A stretch of DNA of 64,000 nucleotides from Paracyclopina nana (lineage: Eukaryota > Arthropoda > Copepoda > Cyclopoida > Cyclopettidae), in assembly GCA_019096065.1 (NCBI GenBank), contig JAGUCH010000001.1, positions 12,276,001 to 12,340,000 on the forward strand. The letters are read 5' to 3'. Below the pieces are notes generated by a model. It was not told where the DNA came from and made no database searches. It saw nothing but the letters and a program-made list of their open reading frames with translations. The position numbers and the translations under genes are program-made. Positions 57,092 to 64,000 of the stretch are shown here, piece by piece (the first letter of the stretch is position 1; every line of letters begins with the position of its first letter).

Positions 57092-58513
57092 TTAATTTTC
57101 ACGCAAAATTTCATCATCCATTTCGTAATCGAGGTCCTCGACTTCGCCTTCTTCACGTCGGAGGAGATCTTCTACGTCGCCTTCTGGGAACGGAGGTGCA
57201 GAAGCTCCTGGAAGAGCCGGGATTGGAGTCGGGGGGCGTCTTGAGACGCCTTGACGAGGTTGCGAGACCATCTGCGGCACGTTTTCCGCTGGCGGAATGA
57301 TTTCGTGGTTTTCAGTTCGCACGATTTTTGATGCCGGCGCGACAGATTCCACGTCGAGATCGATCAAGGGGGCGACTGGAGGGGGCCTACTGGCAGCCGA
57401 GGTCGAGGCTGAGGCCGAGGCTGTGGCCGAGGCAACGGTAGCGGATGCGGGGACTTCTTCCTTTAAGAGGACCTGAGCGAAAGGCAAGATCTTCTTCTTC
57501 ATCTCTTCTAGATCCGAGGCTGGGGCCGAGTCAGGATCAGAGACTGACGTTGTGGAACCCGGGGTCAGGGACGGTTCAGAGCCAGGTTCCAGCGATGTGG
57601 TCGACGAGGACATCGAGGCCTCCCCACTCGGACGATATGATTCGTCTGAGGCCGCCATCGAGACTGCCGAGGACGAGGACGCTGACATCACCGATGATGA
57701 TGGGGTTTGGATGCCGGGATTCCTTCTCAGGTAGGCTACGAAATCGGCCTCGCGTCTACGCAATTCCCATTTTCTATCTGGCCTAACGAAATCATTGTTA
57801 TGGCGAAAGAAGTCATCCATCGCTATCTGTGGATGTCGATCCACAACCCTGCTGAGGGCGCTAATGGAGACCAAGATTAGCTTATCACTAGTTATAGTGC
57901 TTGCTAAGCCTTTTGGATCGGTTCTCGGATCCCTAAACGTGACAGAAAGTGGGAAATTTCCAGTCATTTCATCACCTCTAGCTCTAGCTGACGTCGGTGT
58001 TGAGTTCCTGTGTGACCGTTTGCGATCACCACGTGGAGCTGGAGGGGGTAGATCGGTGTTTACACCTTCGCTGTCTAGCCTAATCAAATCGTCGATGCCG
58101 TTGATCTCCCTTTGGAGCTCTAAATGATTCCTACGTGCTAAACGACGAGTTTCCTCTGTTTGCAGAGCCTTGTAAGTGGAATAGGGGGCGGGAATGTTAT
58201 TATCATATAACGCGATTTCAAAAGCCGTAGCCAGGTCATTGTAGACGTGTATGGCTTCATATACTTCGCCCCTGCTTAGATGGAGAAGTCGCAAACTGTC
58301 CAAGTTGACCCAGTCCAATCTCTTTTTCAGGTGGACGATTGGGACTTTCTTGATGTGCCCCTCTTGGAACTTGGATCCCAGAACCCGGTCTTTTGGGCTG
58401 AGGAGGATTTCAGCGATGCCAACTCCTCTTTTCTTCAATTCATTGAAGAAGGTGGGTTTGTTGAACTTATGTTCAAAAGCAGGTCGTTTGACCACAGCCG
58501 CTTGGTGAGCCAT
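57092..58513 (-). CDS. Unrecognised 473-residue protein beside a BEL element
   Basis: Intronless frame starting at ATG 58513 (context AAAATGG), with a TATA box 88 bp upstream and AATAAA after the stop. Residues 1-150 look folded and charged, with FNKPTFFNELKKRGVGIAEI and VPIVHLKKRLDWVNL, followed by helical segments. A second conserved-looking block, TSDKLILVSISALSRVVDR to RKWELRRREADFVAYLRRNP, lies about 210-270. The rest is Ser/Thr/Pro/Ala-rich and ends in an acidic tail, EGEVEDLDYEMDDEILREN. There is no signal peptide, membrane segment, zinc knuckle or enzyme motif, so it is not an Env protein of the usual kind. Its codons are GC-rich, unlike the AT-rich pol next door. It may be a host gene, a captured third ORF of the element, or a gag-like relic. 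Function unknown. Confidence 0.7.
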   Translation of the reverse strand: MAHQAAVVKRPAFEHKFNKPTFFNELKKRGVGIAEILLSPKDRVLGSKFQEGHIKKVPIVHLKKRLDWVNLDSLRLLHLSRGEVYEAIHVYNDLATAFEIALYDNNIPAPYSTYKALQTEETRRLARRNHLELQREINGIDDLIRLDSEGVNTDLPPPAPRGDRKRSHRNSTPTSARARGDEMTGNFPLSVTFRDPRTDPKGLASTITSDKLILVSISALSRVVDRHPQIAMDDFFRHNNDFVRPDRKWELRRREADFVAYLRRNPGIQTPSSSVMSASSSSAVSMAASDESYRPSGEASMSSSTTSLEPGSEPSLTPGSTTSVSDPDSAPASDLEEMKKKILPFAQVLLKEEVPASATVASATASASASTSAASRPPPVAPLIDLDVESVAPASKIVRTENHEIIPPAENVPQMVSQPRQGVSRRPPTPIPALPGASAPPFPEGDVEDLLRREEGEVEDLDYEMDDEILREN

Positions 58514-58976
58514 TTTTGGCAAAGTTTTCGAAAGAGTGACGTGAAGGGTTTACCCGTGATAGTTCATACATGAAGTGATCGGGGTGGATGCCTCGTGGGC
58601 TTTATATACCTCACCGAGAATGAGAATTCTCAACCTTACGTGCATCTCATCTATACGTCTTGTCAGTATTTGCACTTGTCTTAAGCTTGAACTCGTGATT
58701 TTCTAGGTGCATTTTGATCTTTATTTTGATTGCTGACTCGCAAAAGTGAGAATTCCTTTGTTTACGGGTGTTCGCGGCGCGAAACGCCGTTTAGCCTTCC
58801 CCGCAATTCTCGAGTTTTGCGATAACTCGTGACGTCATTTAGACTCGGTTTTAACTCTGGCTCTAAGCTTGATGCCGAGTCTTTTGTTTTTGTTTTGAAT
58901 TCGCGCAGTCTCCAAATTCAAAGTTCCCCGCGTTTAGAACTTAAATTGACACTTTTCGTGTTATTTTCCCCGCGTT
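58514..58976 (-). other. Spacer between BEL pol and the 473-residue ORF (possible LTR or internal promoter)
   Basis: On the minus strand the octamer GCGGGGAA, polypurine-tract-like, appears at 58967-58974, 58924-58931 and 58797-58804. The second copy is followed by CTTTGAATTT, close to the TGTTTGAATTT after the copy at 57057-57064. A TATA box sits at 58601-58608. This could be the 3' LTR itself (a TGTC begins at 58951) or a promoter region inside a longer element. Confidence 0.4.
58601..58608 (-). promoter_or_regulatory. TATA box (TATATAAA) upstream of the 473-residue ORF
   Basis: GGTATATAAAGCC on the minus strand is a strong TATA match. A TCACTTC initiator-like motif follows about 25-30 bp downstream, and the ORF start is 88 bp away. 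Confidence 0.6.
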
Positions 58977-61900
58977 TTAGAGAATATTAAGTGGAATCAA
59001 TTGTCTAATTGAATATATTTCTCTCTTTGCAGGTTTTATTTTATATTTTTCAGTTTTGGTTTGATCCGAGGCGATGAGGACTTCGCATTTTCTGATGACA
59101 TCGTCTGAGTCTTTGATTAGCGAATGAATTCGTCCCCATTTCCACTCATACCTTGGATTTTTCCAGTCTTTTTTGCTAGTGGACGTCGGCATTAAGATGC
59201 AAATTTCGCCCACCTTCGGGTCATCCCGAAATTTGGTCCATTTAGGATATTTTTTCAGTTCATCAATGACAGCTTTCGTCCATTGAGACCAAAAATCGTC
59301 AATATGTGCTCTAATTGTCAGATAGAGCTCTGAAAACTTGTTTTCTGCTTTGACATGAAGCAGACTATCGTCATAGTTCAGGCCGCATTTAAGTATGTCA
59401 TTAATGCATAAAATGCCTTCAATTTTACTCGTATTTATGTATTCTACAGGTCTACTGTTAATCAAGTCAGTGATCATGTCAATGCTTGTCAGCAGGCTGT
59501 CCAGGGTGAACTCTGTGGATTGTAAACATGGCAGCCTTGCCTTTGCTAATCCAACCATTCGTTCAGCTAACCCATTGTTTTGTGGGCTGTAAACTGGGGA
59601 GAATTCCCATTGTTCAATGTTCAACTTGGATTGAAGACTTTCTATGTCAGGTAAGACCAAGTTTTTAGTAGCTGTGAACTGCGCAGCGTTATCCGATCTG
59701 ACCAGTTTTGGGATTCTACGTTTGCTTGCGAACCTTTGGAACGCTGTTAATACGTGTTCTGTTGCCATGCTCTCGCACAATTCCATGTGAAAAGCATGAG
59801 TCTGTAAGCAGACAAAGATCAGTAGGTAGTACTTTTTGGTACCTCTGCCAAATATGACTTTTAGAGGACCCGCAAAGTCAATTGCGATTGACTCAAAGAG
59901 CCGGAGCTTGTCAAATTTCGAGTCCGGAAGCTTCGCCATTATCTGGCTTTGGTAAGGTTTTCCTTTAGTTAGTCTGCATTCATAGCATCGTTTGATGATA
60001 TTTTTCATCATGACACGTAAGCCTGAGCAGTGAAAGAATCTGTACATTTCTGCTAGTGACTCTTTTAAGGAGGCGTGATTTGTGTCATGAATATCTTTTG
60101 CGATTAAGTAAGACAAAGAGCTCGATTTGTCGAGCAAAATCGGCCTTTTTTGAAAGATCGAAATAGCGCTGAAGTCATCAATTCTAGAGTCTCCTCTGAT
60201 GATGCCGTCAACGTCAAGTTTCGCATTGAAATTCAGCAATTCTTTCTTTAGATTAGAGTTGCTACTCAGAAACGCTTCTGTTTGAGCTTCTCGTATGAGA
60301 AAAGAAAGTGCAAGTTTTTTATTATAGAAGACTTTGTCTTCGTTTAGCTTTACCTTTAGGTTTAAGCTGTCAAGGAGTTTCTGAGTATGATCCGTGCGTT
60401 CCGGATTAAGATTTGTCGTGGCTTTTTCGGTTAAAACACCGCGAATCCGCAAAAGTTTTGCGCTACTTTTTAGTAGACTGTCAAGTGAATTGAAGTTCTT
60501 TTTTATAAAATCGTTTGTATATAAGGGCTGTCTTTTATTCATAAAAGCGAACAAGTCTTTGGGTTGATTTTGTGCCCATTGAGCTTCTAGTTTGAAGAGG
60601 TTCCTGATTATGTCAAAGGACATCGATGGGTGATAGTTTCGAAGTTTTAGATGGCTGAATAGACAAATTCTGGCCACAGAGCTTTTAAGCTCGTCTTTCT
60701 CCTCGTCTGGCATGTCATATAAGTTCTCGTCATCGATTTGATAATCAAGAGAATCTAAGTTATAACCTTTGAACCAGTGAGTTTTGTCTTTTATGAATTC
60801 GTCCAATGACAAGCTACGAGTGCCTTTGTCTGCTGGATTCTTGTCAGTTTTGACATAGTTCCATTGGTTTTTGTTCGTTGTTTGTCTAATTAGCGACAGC
60901 CTTGTAGCTATGAATTGTTCAAGTCTTCTTGAGCAGTATTTGATCCACTGTAAAGTGCATTGTGAATCTAAATAGTAGAAGACGTTTTCGTCGGGTATAA
61001 TGCAGTTTACTAAGGCCAAGTTCTTTAGAACGTTGGGCACGATTTGAGCTGCACATACTGCTCCCATCAGTTCAGCTTTTGGAATAGACCTTCCAGTGAA
61101 TGAGATGAGTTTCTTTTTAGCAGTTATTAGATTGGCTTCAGCCTTTTGTTCCCCGCATTCGTTTGTATAGATAATGCGAAGGTATACTGCTACGCAGTAA
61201 GCTTTTTTAGAAGCATCGCAAAAAGCGTGAAGTTCTCGGCGGATTACTTGATGATCCGGAATCGAAACGTAGCGTGGAAGAATGATTTCATCAATTCTAG
61301 TTGCCTCGTTAGTGAATTGCATAAATGCATCAAGTATTGGCCTGATTCGATCGTCTTGAGACTCGTAATCGATCAGTTTATCGTCCCAATTCAGCTTTAG
61401 CGTGTCATTTAAGCCCCAGACTTCTTGGGTTATGAGTCTTCCTCGAAGTGTGAAGGGGGCTAGCAAGTCATGCGGATCAAAAATTTGAGCTACTATTGAA
61501 GCTATGTAGCGTCTCGTTATTAGACTTTGGTCTTTTTCTGTAAGCTTTGTCTTCAAAGCTTGGAATTGTATAGTGTCATCGCTTGAAATCCACTTGATGC
61601 CCAGTGCTTTGACATCGGGCGTTTTGGACTGCAAGTCAAAAGTGGGATGCCAATCTTCCTTGTTAAGCTTGGCCATGAAGTCTTTGTCATTACTGACCCA
61701 CTTTTTGAAGACCATTTTTGATTTGGCGTGGACATTTTTGACATCATGATAAACTGCAAGAGCATCTTTAGTGTCATCGCAGCTGAACAAAATATCGTCC
61801 ATGTAAAGGCATTCATTGAATACATACTCAGTCAGAGGATGCAATTTGCCTTCTTTTGAGATTTCTTTCATAGTATATAAAGCAGCGTAAGGAGAGGCTG

Positions 61901-63179
61901 CATTTCCAAAGACCCAGGACTCAAACTGATAAGCTTGGCCTCTATGAATTAGTCTATGGAATTTCTTGTCCTTTTCACTTAAGTGCACGTTTAGAAACAT
62001 TTTTTCAGCGTCTGCTATATAACCTTTTAGGCCCATTCTGAAACGTAGCCATATTGACCAGATATCGCCTTGTAGCTTTTGGCCAGTCATGACTTGTGAG
62101 TTGAGTGAGACTTTGTCTTTTCCAAAAGGTCTGGCTGCATCCATGCAGACTCTGACTTTCATAGTCAATCTGTCAAGTTTGACCACCATTACTCGAGGTA
62201 TGTAGAAGCCGATTAGCTTGTCTTCATCGTCTCGAAGTAAACGTAGTGCGCCATGTTTGACCATGTCATCGATAGCTTTGTCAACTTGTTTCATGTTTTC
62301 TGATCCAAGTTTGTCCTCTTGCTTCTTTTCAAAGGTATATACTTGATAATAGTTATTTGGAAGAGGTGGTGGATCTGGGTATGAGTACCACGGCACATCC
62401 ATCTCTTTATTGCCTTTGGCATTAGTGTGGATCGAGTCTTGTATTATTTTCTTAGCTCTTATTTCGTCAGCTGTTAAGAATTCAGAGCTGTCAATCAATT
62501 GAAGTCCCTGACTGTCATCGTCAAATAATGCGCACATGATCTGTTTCAGTTCTGGGCATTCATTTTCTATGATTTGACTAGTCAGTAGCGTGGTCTCGTC
62601 TTTTGACGATGAATCCGGATTGGAATACGTGGCTGTGAAGCCGAAAACTGTCTCTCTTATTAGAGGTGAATCCGGATCTGATGAAGACAAGTCTTTAAAG
62701 CTTGTATGTAAAGCCGGATAGTTAATCCCAAGCAGTATTTCAACTGGGCCATTGTGAAGCTTTGGAAAGTCTATGTCTTTCATAAACGGAAATTTTAGCT
62801 TTAGCTTTTCGTTATTTGGCAACTTTATGAGCTTATTGATGCCATCAGACGTGTACGCGCTGATGTCAAAGTTTTGCTTAGTTGCAAGCGTTGGCTTAAT
62901 GTTAATTCTACACTTATAGCTTTTCATACTTTGCACTTTGTCATTTATAGTTGACACGTCATATTGAACTTTTTGACCTTTTAAGTTCAGAGCTTTAAAT
63001 AGACTTGTGCTGATGAAAGTATTGCTAGAAGCTTCATCTAGAACCATATTCGTATGGACTTGTTTGTCCCCATTAGTTACTATGACTGGGACAACTCGAA
63101 AGCACTTTTGTGTGGACTTTTTTGGAAGTTCTAGCTGCCTTTTGATTTCGATCATTTGCATAGCTACTTCCTTTGGCAT
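58977..63179 (-). CDS. pol: BEL pol polyprotein: protease, reverse transcriptase, RNase H, integrase
   Basis: A 1400-residue uninterrupted frame from ATG 63179; the frame is open further upstream to about 63224. Domains in order: retropepsin-like region with VLDEASSNTFIS (about 43-54), where DEAS stands for the usual D-S/T-G. Reverse transcriptase follows (about 280-560) with the catalytic YMDD near 459-462. RNase H carries HAFCDASKKAY (about 650), KAELMGA, YLDSQCTLQWI and KNPADKGTR. The integrase zinc region is CYECRLTKGKPYQ, and its core acids sit in AIDFAGP (about 1098), RSDNAAQF (about 1161) and NNGLAERM (Glu about 1205). A DUF5641-like tail has GEICILMPTSTSKKDW and YSIRQLIPLN. It makes cDNA and inserts it into host DNA. 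Expression is probably as a gag-pol fusion through the slippery site just upstream. No stop or frameshift interrupts it. Confidence 0.93.
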   Translation of the reverse strand: MPKEVAMQMIEIKRQLELPKKSTQKCFRVVPVIVTNGDKQVHTNMVLDEASSNTFISTSLFKALNLKGQKVQYDVSTINDKVQSMKSYKCRINIKPTLATKQNFDISAYTSDGINKLIKLPNNEKLKLKFPFMKDIDFPKLHNGPVEILLGINYPALHTSFKDLSSSDPDSPLIRETVFGFTATYSNPDSSSKDETTLLTSQIIENECPELKQIMCALFDDDSQGLQLIDSSEFLTADEIRAKKIIQDSIHTNAKGNKEMDVPWYSYPDPPPLPNNYYQVYTFEKKQEDKLGSENMKQVDKAIDDMVKHGALRLLRDDEDKLIGFYIPRVMVVKLDRLTMKVRVCMDAARPFGKDKVSLNSQVMTGQKLQGDIWSIWLRFRMGLKGYIADAEKMFLNVHLSEKDKKFHRLIHRGQAYQFESWVFGNAASPYAALYTMKEISKEGKLHPLTEYVFNECLYMDDILFSCDDTKDALAVYHDVKNVHAKSKMVFKKWVSNDKDFMAKLNKEDWHPTFDLQSKTPDVKALGIKWISSDDTIQFQALKTKLTEKDQSLITRRYIASIVAQIFDPHDLLAPFTLRGRLITQEVWGLNDTLKLNWDDKLIDYESQDDRIRPILDAFMQFTNEATRIDEIILPRYVSIPDHQVIRRELHAFCDASKKAYCVAVYLRIIYTNECGEQKAEANLITAKKKLISFTGRSIPKAELMGAVCAAQIVPNVLKNLALVNCIIPDENVFYYLDSQCTLQWIKYCSRRLEQFIATRLSLIRQTTNKNQWNYVKTDKNPADKGTRSLSLDEFIKDKTHWFKGYNLDSLDYQIDDENLYDMPDEEKDELKSSVARICLFSHLKLRNYHPSMSFDIIRNLFKLEAQWAQNQPKDLFAFMNKRQPLYTNDFIKKNFNSLDSLLKSSAKLLRIRGVLTEKATTNLNPERTDHTQKLLDSLNLKVKLNEDKVFYNKKLALSFLIREAQTEAFLSSNSNLKKELLNFNAKLDVDGIIRGDSRIDDFSAISIFQKRPILLDKSSSLSYLIAKDIHDTNHASLKESLAEMYRFFHCSGLRVMMKNIIKRCYECRLTKGKPYQSQIMAKLPDSKFDKLRLFESIAIDFAGPLKVIFGRGTKKYYLLIFVCLQTHAFHMELCESMATEHVLTAFQRFASKRRIPKLVRSDNAAQFTATKNLVLPDIESLQSKLNIEQWEFSPVYSPQNNGLAERMVGLAKARLPCLQSTEFTLDSLLTSIDMITDLINSRPVEYINTSKIEGILCINDILKCGLNYDDSLLHVKAENKFSELYLTIRAHIDDFWSQWTKAVIDELKKYPKWTKFRDDPKVGEICILMPTSTSKKDWKNPRYEWKWGRIHSLIKDSDDVIRKCEVLIASDQTKTEKYKIKPAKREIYSIRQLIPLNIL

Positions 63180-63184
63180 TTTGA

Positions 63185-64000
63185 CTATGTTTGAGTCTCT
63201 GACTGGGGGCTTGGCTCTAAAAAACTAGCCTTTTCTAGAACAGTGTTGAGCGTTGACTCTATTTTTTCAAGTTTTTTGTTCAAGTCCTGAGTAGACTTGT
63301 TGTCCTTCTTTTTATCGAAGGCTCGGTGCATAATACTATGATGCGGGTTGCCGCACTTGCACTTTTTGGCTTTGCAAGAGACACGCCTGTGTTTTGAGTC
63401 CAGGCAGCGCATGCAGACACCTTTTTCGATGCATTTTGCATACTTGTCTTTTGCAGACATTTTAAAGAAAGTTCTGCACTGATATAACCTGTGACTGTTT
63501 TTATTGCAGATTGGACAGTCATTGAGGGATTCATCCCGGGTCGCAGTGGCTAGACAAGTCTCTTCCTCTTCTTCGAATTCCGTGGAATAATCGGAGCAGG
63601 ATGAGTCACTTGCATCATTGGTCAATAAGACCGGGTCAGCTTTAGCTGCCTTTTTTGAAGCCACTTTATCCGTTTTTTCTGTTTTCAGTGCTTTCTCGTA
63701 AGCGTTGAGTCTGTTGAGGCTCAGATGCCATTCCATGAACTGGAGTATTGATTCCAAGCCTTTTTCAAGACCTTTGGACTCAATGTACGTTTCGTACATG
63801 GACTTGGAGCTCTCTTTCCAGTGAATAGCGAAGAAGATGGATTCGATTGCCATCTCCGGATTGCAATTCTTTTTCAAGCTTTCTTCCCTGTAATGCTTCC
63901 TGAGGTCAAAGATGACATCCTTGTACTCAAGTAGAAGCTCCCGTTTCGAGTGGTCAAAAGGGGACAGGTTTGATAGCTTTGTTTGTAGAAAGCCTTTTCT
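63185..64000 (-). CDS. gag: BEL gag, 5' part beyond the window
   Basis: Open from the window edge to a TAG at 63185-63187. The C-terminal nucleocapsid part has BEL-type zinc knuckles: CPICNKNSHRLYQC, CMRCLDSKHRRVSC and CKCGNPHHSIMH. Before them is an acidic Ser-rich linker (DSSCSDYSTEFEEEEE) and a helical capsid-like region with ESILQFMEWHLSLNRLNAY. Gag assembles the particle and packages RNA. A coiled tail, LNKKLEKIESTLNTVLEKA, precedes the stop. The pol ATG lies 5 bp after the gag stop in another frame. Confidence 0.88.
   Translation of the reverse strand, partial: RKGFLQTKLSNLSPFDHSKRELLLEYKDVIFDLRKHYREESLKKNCNPEMAIESIFFAIHWKESSKSMYETYIESKGLEKGLESILQFMEWHLSLNRLNAYEKALKTEKTDKVASKKAAKADPVLLTNDASDSSCSDYSTEFEEEEETCLATATRDESLNDCPICNKNSHRLYQCRTFFKMSAKDKYAKCIEKGVCMRCLDSKHRRVSCKAKKCKCGNPHHSIMHRAFDKKKDNKSTQDLNKKLEKIESTLNTVLEKASFLEPSPQSETQT
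63218..63224 (-). promoter_or_regulatory. -1 ribosomal frameshift heptamer T TTT TTA at the gag-pol junction
   Basis: In gag frame the minus strand reads AGT TTT TTA GAG. A -1 slip at T TTT TTA enters the frame AGA GCC AAG CCC, which stays open into pol, past the pol ATG at 63179. U UUU UUA is a known retroviral slippery sequence. No strong downstream stem-loop was obvious by eye. Confidence 0.7.

Larger units (their letters stand above)
58977..64000 (-). mobile_element. Pao/BEL LTR retrotransposon, 5' end beyond the window
   Basis: The element reads right to left: gag (to 63185), then pol (to 58977). Order protease, RT, RNase H, integrase, and the zinc-knuckle pattern of gag, place it in Pao/BEL. 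The 5' LTR and gag start lie past 64000. The 3' LTR is not defined: it may start near 58951 or, if the ORF at 57092-58513 belongs to the element, near 57056. Pol is a continuous reading frame, which suggests recent activity. Confidence 0.9.

Noticed and set aside
57092..58513. Env protein of the BEL element
   Set aside because: No signal peptide, membrane segment or cysteine pattern; kept as an unknown ORF.

Overview
The window is eukaryotic genomic DNA, most likely from an arthropod and probably a pancrustacean. Genes are split by GT-AG introns of roughly 50-500 bp with a few multi-kilobase exceptions. Several AATAAA sites follow stop codons. The gene set is animal: three-RING Mind bomb, TBP-like factor, MIS12-complex Nnf1/PMF1, ELMOD3 and a Sp/KLF factor. 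A Pao/BEL retrotransposon fills the right end. A branchiopod such as Daphnia would fit, but nothing here proves a genus. Layout, left to right: casein kinase I alpha (526-1612, minus). mind bomb 1 (2645-15640, minus, 8 coding exons, one intron of 7.8 kb). A 448-bp head-to-head promoter region, then UBA2/SAE2 (16089-18131, plus). TBP-like factor TLF/TRF2 (18460-19430, minus), ELMOD3 (19972-20917, minus), MGME1 mitochondrial exonuclease (21397-22584, minus) and a PMF1/Nnf1-like kinetochore gene (22454-23227, minus). The last two overlap out of frame. An unrecognised two-zinc-finger gene follows (23786-24545, plus). After a gene-poor 4.2 kb comes RPUSD2-like pseudouridine synthase (28777-36974, plus, 9 exons), with a long near-perfect hairpin in its first intron. 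Next is a Sp/KLF zinc-finger factor (37997-39241, plus). Then an intronless haloalkane-dehalogenase/epoxide-hydrolase-like gene (43838-45081, minus) with two apparent frame breaks in G runs and Asn in place of the nucleophilic Asp. From 45 to 57 kb I recognise no genes. This stretch holds a 2.3-kb TIR-bounded element (51223-53501) with a 170-bp tandem array. The right end has an unrecognised intronless 473-residue ORF with its own TATA box (57092-58513), directly downstream of a minus-strand Pao/BEL element. The BEL pol is intact. Its gag runs off the window edge and is joined to pol by a classic -1 slippery heptamer. The host genes are mostly housekeeping or developmental (Wnt/Hedgehog kinase, Notch ligand ubiquitylation, SUMO activation, core transcription, mtDNA maintenance, kinetochore, RNA modification) and form no single pathway. 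The unusual material is in the overlapping gene pair, the intronic hairpin, the dehalogenase-like gene, and the BEL element with the ORF beside it. All exon joins were made by eye from splice signals, reading phase and recalled family similarity. No database or alignment was run.
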